DNA of 64,000 bases. It comes from Marinobacter sp. SS13-12 (lineage in GTDB: Bacteria > Pseudomonadota > Gammaproteobacteria > Pseudomonadales > Oleiphilaceae). The notes under the pieces were generated by a model. It saw nothing but the letters and a program-made list of their open reading frames with translations. It had not been told where the DNA came from and searched no databases. Location of the stretch: the NCBI RefSeq assembly GCF_030227115.1, contig NZ_JASSUA010000005.1:1-64000 (forward strand). The letters run 5' to 3'. The first letter of the stretch is position 1, and every line of letters begins with the position of its first letter. Shown here one piece after another: positions 7,715-15,554 of this stretch. The position numbers and the translations under genes were made by a program.

Positions 7715-9283
7715 TTAGATCCTGAACCGGTTGCGAAAGCCAAGGCCAACTAAGAAAATCAAAGCAATGGAGATAAGCCCCTGGAGACCCATCAGCGCAT
7801 AAAGTCCGGGATCGGCCGCCGCGAACACGTCCCGATACGCAGTGAGCCTGAGAATCCCAGCGGCCGGGAGAAATGGGAACGTCCACGCGAATGAAAATAA
7901 TAGCGGCGCCTCTACGGCCTCAAATAGATATCGGTACAAGAGACCGAAGTTGGCCCAAAAGAATGCAATCCACAGCATCGGCAAGGCAATGGATTGCCCG
8001 TAGTTCGAGGTGCACTCGTACAGGACATCAAGGACATCTGCACAGAACTGTCCGACGCTCCTCCTCCGAAATCGTTTAAACCGCATTTCTTCGGCGTGAC
8101 AGTGCAACGCGAGACTGTGATCTTTGTTGGCTTCGGCCAACTCCTTAATTCGCTGAAGCTTTGCGCCCCTTTGGTATTCATCCCGTTTTTCGCGCCAATT
8201 CATGCTCGCGCCAAACTCAACGTTCGAGAGATTGAGATGCTTACGGAATTCGGTTCCGATCAAATCAGGAACTGGGCCAAACTTCATGCCATCAATAATT
8301 AAAGGCCCATCGAATGTTGATCCCGTGAATGAAACGTCACATAGAAATTTCGCGCCCTCACGCTGACGGAATATAACATCTCCAGGGATTATCGCCTGAC
8401 GAAAAATAACTATACCCGGCCCAAGATCCCCAAAATCAAACTGCGTTACACCCTTTTCTGGAAAATCCACAAACGAAAAATTAAGCACACCTCTGCTGGT
8501 ACCAAGTCCGGCAAACCTCAACGATCTGACCTTGTTGAAATTAGCGAATGTAAAGATAAGACCGTTATCTGACAAAACATCAGATGGGTAACCTAATCGA
8601 AGATGGCGAATAATCACTGACTGACTGTGCCAGTGGGTGGAGTTGAAGTTGGCCCTCCATAGGTTATTGGCGCCTGAGAAATCCATATCGACTTTCTTGG
8701 CATGGAATTCGGCTTCCTCAAAATCGATGCATGTGCCAAGTGATTCTTTAATACAGATTTCGAACTTTTCGCCCCCTAAGATGCACGGGACCTTCGAAGG
8801 CAGTGGACCGTCGCCTTTATACATCGGCCCGAAATCCAGGGATTTCGAACCTAGATCAGAAATCGATAGTGACGCCATTTCACAGAATTCTGTGCCATTA
8901 AAATGAATTGTGCCCCCGCCACTAAATGTTACGTCTGAAAAGAAAAAACTAAGAAAGCCACATGCCATGAAACCAACGTCGCCGCTCCCAAAATGAGCGT
9001 GATTAAAAGAAACCGAAGCGGCGCCCATGCCATTAAAACTAATGTCTCCGTCACCAAAATCACAGTTGGAAAAATCCAGACTTCTGATACCCCAGTTGAT
9101 GGGTGGGAACCTCAACTCGCGGCAGCCAAGATCCTCACGCAGCTTCCTCCAATCAACGGTCTCGAAGAGATACCTCGCGTACTCTATTTCTTTCCCTAGA
9201 ATCACACTGGCTTCATCCGGAGTTCGGCATTGCAACAGCGTCAGAAGAAGCCCTTGCATTTTCTCGCCCGATACCTCTTCCAT
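7715..9283 (-). CDS. Pentapeptide-like solenoid with C-terminal membrane segments
   Basis: 522 residues. Residues about 60-350 repeat phrases with a regular F at short intervals (FSNCDFGDGDISFNG, FNHAHFGSGDVGF, FSDVTFSGGG), reading as an irregular beta-solenoid related to pentapeptide repeats. Residues about 420-515 hold three hydrophobic segments (LPMLWIAFFWANFGLLY, FSFAWTFPFLPAAG, LISIALIFLVGLGF), ending in FRNRFRI; this tail resembles the pore region attached to other pentapeptide proteins. A cytosolic sensor joined to a membrane channel is inferred. GATGAGG precedes the ATG. Dyads flank it on both sides (7690, 9326). Confidence 0.75.
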   Translation of the reverse strand: MEEVSGEKMQGLLLTLLQCRTPDEASVILGKEIEYARYLFETVDWRKLREDLGCRELRFPPINWGIRSLDFSNCDFGDGDISFNGMGAASVSFNHAHFGSGDVGFMACGFLSFFFSDVTFSGGGTIHFNGTEFCEMASLSISDLGSKSLDFGPMYKGDGPLPSKVPCILGGEKFEICIKESLGTCIDFEEAEFHAKKVDMDFSGANNLWRANFNSTHWHSQSVIIRHLRLGYPSDVLSDNGLIFTFANFNKVRSLRFAGLGTSRGVLNFSFVDFPEKGVTQFDFGDLGPGIVIFRQAIIPGDVIFRQREGAKFLCDVSFTGSTFDGPLIIDGMKFGPVPDLIGTEFRKHLNLSNVEFGASMNWREKRDEYQRGAKLQRIKELAEANKDHSLALHCHAEEMRFKRFRRRSVGQFCADVLDVLYECTSNYGQSIALPMLWIAFFWANFGLLYRYLFEAVEAPLLFSFAWTFPFLPAAGILRLTAYRDVFAAADPGLYALMGLQGLISIALIFLVGLGFRNRFRI

Positions 9284-9325
9284 TATGATACCTCATCCTA
9301 TCAAACGTCCTGTTGTACGAAATAA

Positions 9326-9341
9326 GTTTCCGGCCGGAAAC
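9326..9341. promoter_or_regulatory. 16-bp dyad (GC centre)
   Basis: Perfect copy about 40 bases before the start of the pentapeptide-like gene (minus strand). Confidence 0.7.
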
Positions 9342-9452
9342 AAAAAGGCCCGTGATTTACCAGGCATCAATCACTACCATCAGATTAGCAGGGCGGAAAG
9401 GTCGCTTCTATGTTACAGGTTTCAAGTCCCCCGCGACCCTCGCGCCCAATTT

Positions 9453-9468
9453 GTTTCCGGACGGAAAC
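9453..9468. promoter_or_regulatory. 16-bp dyad (GA centre)
   Basis: Copy immediately past the stop of the methyltransferase gene ending at 9471. Confidence 0.7.
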
Positions 9469-9470
9469 TT

Positions 9471-11150
9471 TCAATCGGCAGGTGCCGAAAGGGCTAATAA
9501 CGCATCCTGACCCAGCCGCAGATTGGCGTTAAACGCGGCCTGGGCTTGAACAACGGAAATATCCATTTCCTCGGCCGCCTCGTGGGCATTTCGCACCCAT
9601 CCTTTAAGGCGCCCAAATTCCACGTTCAACCGACACATCAGTCGCTGATTGACCTTGAGGTGTATCGTTCCTTTTTTGTAGGCTTTGGCTTCAAACGCTA
9701 CGGATCGTTGCCCAGTCTTTTGATCGGTGAAATAGAACAACACGTTTTGACCCGCTTCCCATGCTTGGCGCTCTGCTGAAATCTCATCCCGAGTTACAAA
9801 GCCCAGATTGTTAGCAATCGTCATGAAATCATTAAGAAGATCGGCAACGGTGGAATTGAGGGTAGGCGACTTGTCTCCAAAATATCCGTAATCCAGCGCC
9901 TTCCAGCATTCCAGGATGATTCGGTAGTCCAGCTTGTAGCGATCGATCTCAGGGGTTCGACCATAGCGCCAACCTTCCTCTGTAAAGGTTTTCTGATTGG
10001 ACTTGTAAGCAATGACGTTCGCTTTTTTAGTCAATCTCTCGACCAGCTCGATCAGCTGATCATCGAAATACTGATTGCAGTTCTTGATTAACCAGGCACA
10101 CAGCGCGTGAACATTCTCCGGCATGAAATCGATACTCATCGAGGCCTGCAACTTATCAATCACCCTTTGCCGGGTCTTGGTGGCCAGTCGCGAGGTTACC
10201 GGCCTGAAATTCCCAAACAGTTCACGCCAGTAAACATGCTTGAGACCTTCGATTTTCAGCTTCAGGCCTTTAGCCAGAGCTTCAGTGCTGACGCCGAGCC
10301 CCCCAAGCAAAATAGGGTCAAGGCTGCAGATCCGCTCATAATCACCGATCAGCTCGGAGAGATCATTTTGATAGAATTGCGCAAGGGCCTGCACCAGGCC
10401 CCTGCTGGTGATCAAGTCCCGGCCGGTGCTGATTCGTTTCTTTGCTCTCGCCTCAATCGTGGCCTTTGGATCCATATTGGAGCTGTCAGATACCGTCGAT
10501 TGCGGGGCAAAATGCTGCTCAAACCAGAGATCAAACGGATCCACCCGCAACTCATCGGAACGATAGTTATGTCCACGGTCCCGACCGTGCTTGTCCAGGC
10601 GAATCCGAACCACATCCACGGTGGTCCGCGCGCGCCGGGCCGCATCTGGAGTGTCGAACGAGTATTGCGCCAGCACTTCGGTTTCTGCCTTGCGGCTTTC
10701 GATGGCCGACTGCAGCGCTGGATCCGTTTGCCACCGGACAGGCACCACGAGATAAATCAGTTTCGCATTCGCCTCGCGAACAATCTTCTCGGACCAGGTA
10801 CCAAAATGAGAGTAGGGCGGGTTAGAGAAAATAACGTCACACCGCAGATCTAAAAGCACCTGCGCAAACAGATCGGTGCCAACGGTCACAACACTGCGGT
10901 CCTGGCGCTCAACAAGCATCAGGCTTTTCTCAATGGCGTATCGATCGCCCTCAGTCAAACGCATCAGCGCACGGCCGTCACCGGCACCGACATCGAGCGC
11001 CGAAAAAATCGGGTACTTGTGACTGAAGGGAGCCGACAAAATCGCCTGAATATCCTCGCGAATGGTGTTCAACATCGCATCAGTGGTGGGGTAAAACTCG
11101 AAGTCCTGGGAATGGTCTTTCAGTGCGGAAACAAGCGCAAGTGTGCTCAT
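9471..11150 (-). CDS. DNA methyltransferase with DUF4942-like C-terminal domain
   Basis: 559 residues from the ATG at 11150, chosen for AGGAGA before it (an upstream in-frame start at 11201 lies in the leader). The N-terminal domain has the AdoMet-binding motif DVGAGDG (about residue 52) and the catalytic SNPPY motif (near 115) typical of N6-adenine methyltransferases. The C-terminal half (about 250-480) looks like DUF4942, common on plasmids and phages. No restriction partner is adjacent, so protection from host restriction is more likely than a complete R-M system. The promoter at 11220-11248 shares its design with the ardB-like unit. Confidence 0.85.
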   Translation of the reverse strand: MSTLALVSALKDHSQDFEFYPTTDAMLNTIREDIQAILSAPFSHKYPIFSALDVGAGDGRALMRLTEGDRYAIEKSLMLVERQDRSVVTVGTDLFAQVLLDLRCDVIFSNPPYSHFGTWSEKIVREANAKLIYLVVPVRWQTDPALQSAIESRKAETEVLAQYSFDTPDAARRARTTVDVVRIRLDKHGRDRGHNYRSDELRVDPFDLWFEQHFAPQSTVSDSSNMDPKATIEARAKKRISTGRDLITSRGLVQALAQFYQNDLSELIGDYERICSLDPILLGGLGVSTEALAKGLKLKIEGLKHVYWRELFGNFRPVTSRLATKTRQRVIDKLQASMSIDFMPENVHALCAWLIKNCNQYFDDQLIELVERLTKKANVIAYKSNQKTFTEEGWRYGRTPEIDRYKLDYRIILECWKALDYGYFGDKSPTLNSTVADLLNDFMTIANNLGFVTRDEISAERQAWEAGQNVLFYFTDQKTGQRSVAFEAKAYKKGTIHLKVNQRLMCRLNVEFGRLKGWVRNAHEAAEEMDISVVQAQAAFNANLRLGQDALLALSAPAD

Positions 11151-11219
11151 GATCGGTCTTCTCCTAACTCGCCTCGACGCCGGCGAACGCGGTGCCAGCA
11201 TTGGGCTGGCGACTATATG

Positions 11220-11261
11220 ATTATCTTCTTTTCGTGCTCTTTCGTCAATCTATTTGTATAT
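11220..11261 (-). promoter_or_regulatory. Sigma70 promoter of the methyltransferase gene with shared upstream element
   Basis: Minus strand: -35 TTGACG (11248-11243), 17 bases, -10 GATAAT (11225-11220), with ATATACAAATAGATTGAC at 11261-11244. The leader (11162-11185) has GCGAGTTAGGA and a GCCGGCG segment as in the ardB-like leader. Confidence 0.75.
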
Positions 11262-11329
11262 CTTTAGACGGCTTACCGGCCAGAAATAGGCCGACAAGCG
11301 CCGTTTAAATCATATACTGTTATATGAAC

Positions 11330-11445
11330 CCTGAGGTATGATGGATCTGCCTAAAGGGGCATGGAAGCCCGTTCGCTGAAGTGGAGTCTATAACGGGTGC
11401 GTCACCTGCTTAGTGGTGAGCCTGGCCGGGGGCACCCGGCACCAA
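11330..11445. other. Cluster of four hairpins without a gene
   Basis: Consecutive stems are visible: GGGC/GCCC (around 11358-11371), CCCGTT/AACGGG (11368-11397), TCACC/GGTGA (11402-11419) and GCCGGG/CCCGGC (11424-11440). There is no open frame of note. It may be a small structured RNA or the 3' structure of the gene ending at 11465. The first two stems overlap, so they could be alternatives. Confidence 0.35.
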
Positions 11446-11464
11446 ACAGGGTAGGGCAGGGCGC

Positions 11465-11803
11465 TTAGCCAGATCTGTCCAAACGGTCCCTACGGTTCTT
11501 TACCAACCTGATCATTGGTCGGCCTTTGTCCATGACGCCAACCACACCTGATTCAATCACTACACCCACCATGTAAATGCCAGGCCCCAAGCGAACATAG
11601 GGCTCCAGAATCATTCTTCTCCAGGTCGTGATGTCTAAAAGTACCGTCGAACGGTCGCTAATCCGCTTGATAACGTCCCGATCTGCGATCCCAAGCCAAG
11701 CTCTTATGTCGATTTCAGACGACGTAACAATACCTATAGGGTCATGAGACGCATAGGCGTTAAGCGTTGCGAAGTAGGTATTGTGTCTGCGGCGGAATTC
11801 CAA
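11465..11803 (-). CDS. Hypothetical protein, probably SOS-controlled
   Basis: 112 residues from a TTG start (MEFRRRHNTYFATLNAYASHDPIGIV), with GAGGG before it; no in-frame ATG fits better near the N-terminus. No family is recognised. The sequence is a compact alpha/beta pattern with TWRRMILEPYVRLGPGIYMVGVVIESG and a basic end. A close match to the LexA box lies at 11820-11835, 16 bases before the start, which suggests induction on DNA damage or when single-stranded plasmid DNA enters the cell. Confidence 0.6.
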   Translation of the reverse strand: MEFRRRHNTYFATLNAYASHDPIGIVTSSEIDIRAWLGIADRDVIKRISDRSTVLLDITTWRRMILEPYVRLGPGIYMVGVVIESGVVGVMDKGRPMIRLVKNRRDRLDRSG

Positions 11804-11819
11804 AATGCGGCCCTCGAAA

Positions 11820-11835
11820 CTGTATGCATATACAG
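11820..11835. promoter_or_regulatory. LexA-type SOS box
   Basis: CTGTATGCATATACAG: both CTG/CAG ends and the TAT/ATA positions match the gammaproteobacterial LexA consensus (CTGT-N8-ACAG). It lies directly before the gene starting at 11803. Confidence 0.65.
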
Positions 11836-11909
11836 TCTAGCAAAGGTAGACCGTTCGAGCACCGGAGCAAAAACAATGTGAGACCAGAGCCCGGTTTACC
11901 CCAGAAGTT

Positions 11910-12395
11910 TCACAAACTCTTCGAAACGCATGGCAACAAGTCCGGCGCCGGACACCGAAAGGAAGCCCCCAAACCAGGCCTCATGATTTCCACTTTTCCA
12001 CGCAAAGTTTTATCAACAACGGCTCTATTATGGCGCTTAGGATCATAGTAAACGCTTACTTTTCTACCCGCCGGAAATTGTGAAATAAACGCCTGAATGT
12101 CGTCGTACTGATAGGGGCTGAAGAAAAGAGGAGAGGTCGAGCGAAACGTTTTACCGCTGACGGCATACTCGTACTCGAAATCTAACAGGTAAGAGTTCCC
12201 GCGCGGGTTGCGGCTTTTTTCGGAACCAAAGTTAGCCTGCCGCTTTGAAGACTTAAGCACTACCCCAGAAACTGAAGGCCAACTCTGAGATGCATTCCTG
12301 GCAAGCCTCACCCGACGAACTGCCGTAACTAAGAGCCTCAGCCCACCAAAAACCAAGGCGATTCCAACAACAAGGGGTCCGAATGTCTCAATCAT
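11910..12395 (-). CDS. DUF3592-like membrane protein, C-terminus altered
   Basis: 161 residues. The N-terminal hydrophobic segment (LVVGIALVFGGLRLLVTAV) is followed by a soluble domain with FEYEYAVSGKTFRS and VSVYYDPKRHNRAVV, the pattern of DUF3592 proteins. Members usually have another membrane segment after this domain; here the end (GLGASFRCPAPDLLPCVSKSL) is not hydrophobic, so the gene may be frameshifted or truncated near 11970. The ribosome site is weak. It lies downstream of the broken lipoprotein gene on the same strand. Function unknown. Confidence 0.65.
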   Translation of the reverse strand: MIETFGPLVVGIALVFGGLRLLVTAVRRVRLARNASQSWPSVSGVVLKSSKRQANFGSEKSRNPRGNSYLLDFEYEYAVSGKTFRSTSPLFFSPYQYDDIQAFISQFPAGRKVSVYYDPKRHNRAVVDKTLRGKVEIMRPGLGASFRCPAPDLLPCVSKSL

Positions 12396-12459
12396 TTTTT
12401 AAGGTCCGATCCGTTAATTGACCTGGAGCCTGGCGACTTGAACTTCCAGAATATTCCAT

Positions 12460-12654
12460 TTATGCGCTACAGGCGTACTTTGAAGGGGGCTTGCCCGTCA
12501 CCGGTTGAGCTGACTCCGGTTCTATCGACTGGCTTGTGGCTTCATTTGCAGTATCAAACGTCGACGGGGGCATCTACTTCAGCTCTGATTCACTCGTACA
12601 GCCAGCGACACTCAGAATGGCGAGGCTTAATGTGTAAATCTGTGGGTATCGTAT
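12460..12654 (-). pseudogene. Small lipoprotein gene with a non-canonical start and an in-frame stop
   Basis: One reading frame gives xRYPQIYTLSLAILSVAGC followed by TSESELK, a clear lipoprotein signal with lipobox SVAGC. It then has a TAG (12576-12574) and continues in the same frame from an ATG as MPPSTFDTANEATSQS... to TAA. AAAGGA stands four bases before the first codon, but that codon reads ATA rather than ATG. Either the gene is decayed (ATG to ATA plus an amber), or only a 26-residue lipopeptide is made from an unusual start. Its position between other small envelope proteins fits a former plasmid envelope gene. Confidence 0.4.
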
Positions 12655-12659
12655 AGAGT

Positions 12660-12942
12660 CCTTTCTTTACACTGATCGTTTTTTAACTACCTCCTGGTTA
12701 ACCATATAAAACAGAACACTAGGCCTTATTTCCACCGTTTTATCCACTGAATTTGCGGATAACCTACGACGTTTCGACGCAACAGCGTTGCCCGGAGGTT
12801 TCAAATAAAGTATTCACCCCGGTCCGGACATTGAATTCAACACAACCATACCGAATACGAAAACTCCTGCTGTTATTGCAAAACAATCCATTTGGGCATA
12901 CAAAATTCCGGTGCTTGAATCGAGTGGGGTAGGGCGGGCCGC
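12660..12942. other. AT-rich gap
   Basis: I see no supported gene. A GGGTAGGGCGGGCC segment (12927-12940) lies just past the stop of the following minus-strand gene, as similar segments do at 11449-11464 and 7611-7628. Confidence 0.4.
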
Positions 12943-13296
12943 TCACCCCGCAATGGTTTTCTGGATCCTTCGGAACCGTAGGTTCTTCAGCTTTGGCAGC
13001 TCGTTCATGAGTTGATGGAACGTGCTCACCGTTCGCTCGTTCATTATCAGCCACTGCACATCGATAGCTCCGTGCTGCGACTCGATAAACAGCTTGATGT
13101 CCGCCCGGGTTTCATCCACAACCTTAACCAGGTCAAACTGTTCGACTGCTCCGAACGCCTCAACCATCCCGTCTCCATGGGATTCAATTAATCTCGCGGC
13201 ATCGGTAAGGGATATGACACCTTCTTCGAGGCTGGACAATGTCAGCGCAGCAAAACGTAAAAACCGATCCCTAGCAAGCCACTGCAGTGTTTGCAT
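12943..13296 (-). CDS. Hypothetical helical protein
   Basis: 117 residues from the ATG at 13296 (GGAAGGG upstream); a start at 13314 would add six residues. It is mostly helical (LQWLARDRFLRFAALTLSSLEEGVISLTDAARLIESHG) and ends KNLRFRRIQKTIAG. No family is recognised. A dyad (13331-13346) lies about 35 bases before the start, linking it to the set of genes near these sites. Confidence 0.6.
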   Translation of the reverse strand: MQTLQWLARDRFLRFAALTLSSLEEGVISLTDAARLIESHGDGMVEAFGAVEQFDLVKVVDETRADIKLFIESQHGAIDVQWLIMNERTVSTFHQLMNELPKLKNLRFRRIQKTIAG

Positions 13297-13330
13297 GATT
13301 ATTTGCCCTTCCATTGGTCTCTGATGTCGA

Positions 13331-13346
13331 GTTTCCGGCCGGAAAC
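13331..13346. promoter_or_regulatory. 16-bp dyad (GC centre)
   Basis: Perfect copy upstream of the gene starting at 13296. Confidence 0.7.
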
Positions 13347-13447
13347 TGACGAAACAACAGCGCAGTATCGTCAGACCGATCCCTGGTAATGTAAAACAGC
13401 CTTAGTCTCAGCGTTTACAGGTGTATTCCATCGCAATTAAGCAATCT

Positions 13448-13705
13448 TCATTTAGTTGCCGGAAAACACGCGAGGCCCGCCTGATTAACACTGCTCACAT
13501 AAACGCTTCGCTGGTTTTCGTTGCTCTTAGGCACGAACTCCAACACATTTTTGTTTTCGAGCTTCCCCGTGAATAGAACCTGATAATTAGGTTCCGTGGC
13601 AGCCTCGACCATGGAATGTTGCCCCGCAAAAAGAGTTCCTAAGCCAATCAAGGCAATGGCCGAAACTGGCGCCAAAAAGATAAAGACACCCGTCATTCTT
13701 TTCAT
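13448..13705 (-). CDS. Small exported or membrane-anchored protein
   Basis: 85 residues. The N-terminus MKRMTGVFIFLAPVSAIALIGLGTLFAG is a signal or anchor segment; the remainder (about 55 residues) is polar and ends ACFPATK. AAAGGA lies before the ATG. No family is recognised. It stands alone on the minus strand between the gene starting at 13296 and the small pair at 13829-14343. Confidence 0.6.
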   Translation of the reverse strand: MKRMTGVFIFLAPVSAIALIGLGTLFAGQHSMVEAATEPNYQVLFTGKLENKNVLEFVPKSNENQRSVYVSSVNQAGLACFPATK

Positions 13706-13828
13706 AATTGTATTCCTTTACCTGGTTTGGCGACCCGAGGCGCAGCCGCTGAAGACAATGCTTTCTATCCAAAGGCACCAGAGGTGTTCCCATTCCATCC
13801 ATCCGATCCAGAACAATGAAATTCTTTA

Positions 13829-14188
13829 TCAGAGATCATTGGCGCAATTTGCCGCTTGCAGAGCCTGGTGGTACAGATAGTCGAAGTCCTCTTTTTCAAG
13901 ATGTCTCCGCGCGAGCTCTACAAACAGCTGTGAAACCGAAACATCGGCCCCGCCGCGATGCCGCACCGCCTTGCCGGCTTTGATGAGTTGATTCACTTCA
14001 GCCAACTCTAACCGTGCCGCTTCCCGTTGCTGCTGGAGCTCTTCGATCTCATTCCCGATCCTTTGCTTCGCTTCACCAGATGATCCTGGGATGCAAGCTT
14101 TCAGGCGTCGCTTTTCCTCATCCAGGTTGCCCATAGTCTCAATAAGCACAAGACGTCGCTGATATGGAGTCACAATATTTTCAGCCAT
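13829..14188 (-). CDS. Hypothetical coiled-coil protein
   Basis: 119 residues from the ATG at 14188 (an alternative start at 14206 overlaps the preceding gene's stop). Residues about 15-80 are heptad-like and charged (NLDEEKRRLKACIPGSSGEAKQRIGNEIEELQQQREAARLELAEVNQLI). The end is FDYLYHQALQAANCANDL. No family is recognised. It is the second gene of a two-gene unit with the 49-residue gene, driven by the promoter at 14388-14429. Confidence 0.6.
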   Translation of the reverse strand: MAENIVTPYQRRLVLIETMGNLDEEKRRLKACIPGSSGEAKQRIGNEIEELQQQREAARLELAEVNQLIKAGKAVRHRGGADVSVSQLFVELARRHLEKEDFDYLYHQALQAANCANDL

Positions 14189-14193
14189 CACGA

Positions 14194-14343
14194 TCAAGCC
14201 CCCCATGCCATATCAACGTCATCCCGCGCCACCCTCAAGCGGCCACCTCGGGTTTCAACGACCAAAGTGTTTTTGTAAACCCGCTTAACTTTGGCCAACA
14301 CTCGATCCATTGGAACCGTTTGACCTCTTTTCACTTTTTCCAT
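14194..14343 (-). CDS. 49-residue basic protein
   Basis: Starts MEKVKRGQTVPMDRVLAKVKRVYKNTLVVETRGG and ends DMAWGA: a short, basic, beta-type pattern that could be a small nucleic-acid-binding fold (inference). The start at 14343 is chosen because the GCGAGGTAAGTGAG leader, like the leaders of the ardB and methyltransferase genes, lies directly before it. The larger open frame (from 14472) would read through the promoter and is not believed. Its stop overlaps or abuts the next gene. Confidence 0.6.
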   Translation of the reverse strand: MEKVKRGQTVPMDRVLAKVKRVYKNTLVVETRGGRLRVARDDVDMAWGA

Positions 14344-14387
14344 CTCACTTACCTCGCGTTGCGGTAAACCAATTTGACTACTCTTGT

Positions 14388-14429
14388 ATCGTAACCTCCG
14401 CCTCCTTTTGAGGCAATCTCTTTGTATAT
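14388..14429 (-). promoter_or_regulatory. Promoter with shared upstream element
   Basis: Minus strand: -35 TTGCCT (14416-14411), 17 bases, -10 TACGAT (14393-14388), with ATATACAAAGAGATTGC at 14429-14413. Third member of the set with 7097-7138 and 11220-11261. Confidence 0.65.
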
Positions 14430-14477
14430 CTTTCGAATACAATAGGCGGTAAGTTAGCGGCAAAGACGACAACAGTT

Positions 14478-14702
14478 TCAGACAGAGTTTCCGCCCGGAA
14501 ACAAGCTATCCAGACTCAATGCGTCCTTATGCTTTTCCAAGTGTGCAAGAGCCATAGATCTAGGTACCGATGATTCAAGCGGCAGAGGAACTACATTTGA
14601 TCCAAGATTTTCCTTGAACCTTTTCCCAAGATCTCCATAAAAAGCGACGCACCAAAGACCATTTTCTACTACAAGCTCCATACTAGAATTCTCTATTTTC
14701 AT
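14478..14702 (-). CDS. Possible small hypothetical protein
   Basis: 74 residues (or 67 from the Met at 14681), starting MKIENSSMELVVENGLWCVAFYGDLG. No family and no good ribosome site. A dyad (14487-14502) lies inside its last codons and encodes FPGGN, which is unusual for a real gene. It could instead be a chance frame. Confidence 0.35.
   Translation of the reverse strand: MKIENSSMELVVENGLWCVAFYGDLGKRFKENLGSNVVPLPLESSVPRSMALAHLEKHKDALSLDSLFPGGNSV
14487..14502. promoter_or_regulatory. 16-bp dyad (CC centre)
   Basis: Copy nearest the par operon (about 340 bases before parA), in a minus-strand open frame and just before the promoter at 14388-14429. Confidence 0.7.
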
Positions 14703-14759
14703 ATAATTCTATATTAAATGAAAATAATTGCGCGGAGTCAAAGTTTTTTTATTGAAAGT

Positions 14760-14806
14760 TTGACAAATAAACCGGTAGGATAAGGCATTACTCACGTTCG
14801 CCGGTT
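14760..14806 (+). promoter_or_regulatory. Probable par operon control region
   Basis: TTGACA at 14760-14765 is a good -35; no clean -10 is seen at standard spacing. An inverted repeat AACCGG (14770-14775) / CCGGTT (14801-14806) brackets the expected start of transcription and could be the site of the operon's own regulator. Confidence 0.4.
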
Positions 14807-14837
14807 TTCGTGGCGACCTAAAAGAAGGACCTACCTA

Positions 14838-15554
14838 ATGGCGAAGCCTTTTGCCCCTAAGCTCAAACGCCCCATTAAAATTGCGGTGATTAATCGCAAA
14901 GGCGGCGTCGGCAAAACCAACACCACAATTAATTTGGCTTGTGAATTTGTGAACCGAGGTTATGCAACGGTTATCGCTGACACAGAGAAGGAAGGCGGCT
15001 GTGTTCACTGGCAAAGCCTGGCCGGTGATGAAGCCAAGGTGCCAGTAGTTGGCATGTATGACCCGATGATCAAGGTCAACATCAAAGCCTACGAAGGTTC
15101 GAACGACATTATTCTGATCGACACCGCCGGGATCATTGTCGATATGGATGATGAAGAAGATGGAAAAGCCAGCAAGATCAACAGCGCTGTCATGGCCATG
15201 GCCGATTACGTCATTGTTCCTCTTCAGCCGGCACCTGCCGACTTTCGTGCCACTGAGGTCTGCGTAGAGTCCCTGAGCAAGATCCAGGGTTTCCGTGATG
15301 GCGCGCCGTTTTTTCGGATTCTGCTGACCAGCACACGCGCCAATGAAGATTTAACCCGCATGGCGCTGGAACTATTCGGCGAGGATTACCCGTATCCCGT
15401 ATTCAAAACCACCATTCGCCGCTCCGAGGAATTTAAAAAGGCGCACGCCTACGGCCAGGGCATCGTGGATTACGCCAAACGCTCAGAATCCGCAAATGAC
15501 ATCCGAGATTTGGCCGACGAAGTTCTGAGGGACCTGGACGAGGGTAGGGCATGA
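14838..15554 (+). CDS. parA: ParA partition ATPase
   Basis: 238 residues. The deviant Walker A motif NRKGGVGKTN lies near residues 19-29, the switch ILIDTAG near 95, and the conserved DYVIVPLQPAPADFRA near 125. There is no N-terminal helix-turn-helix, so this is a short (type Ib-like or IncC2-like) ParA. It drives plasmid segregation with ParB. GAAGGACC lies upstream of the ATG. It heads a four-gene operon in which each junction is an ATGA overlap. Confidence 0.95.
   Translation: MAKPFAPKLKRPIKIAVINRKGGVGKTNTTINLACEFVNRGYATVIADTEKEGGCVHWQSLAGDEAKVPVVGMYDPMIKVNIKAYEGSNDIILIDTAGIIVDMDDEEDGKASKINSAVMAMADYVIVPLQPAPADFRATEVCVESLSKIQGFRDGAPFFRILLTSTRANEDLTRMALELFGEDYPYPVFKTTIRRSEEFKKAHAYGQGIVDYAKRSESANDIRDLADEVLRDLDEGRA

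Noticed and set aside
10107..10853. Plus-strand frame of 248 residues
   Set aside because: Antisense to the methyltransferase gene, whose NPPY and DVGAGDG motifs are decisive.
14194..14472. 92-residue version of the 49-codon gene
   Set aside because: The longer form would be translated from upstream of the promoter's -10; the shorter start has the leader and ribosome site.
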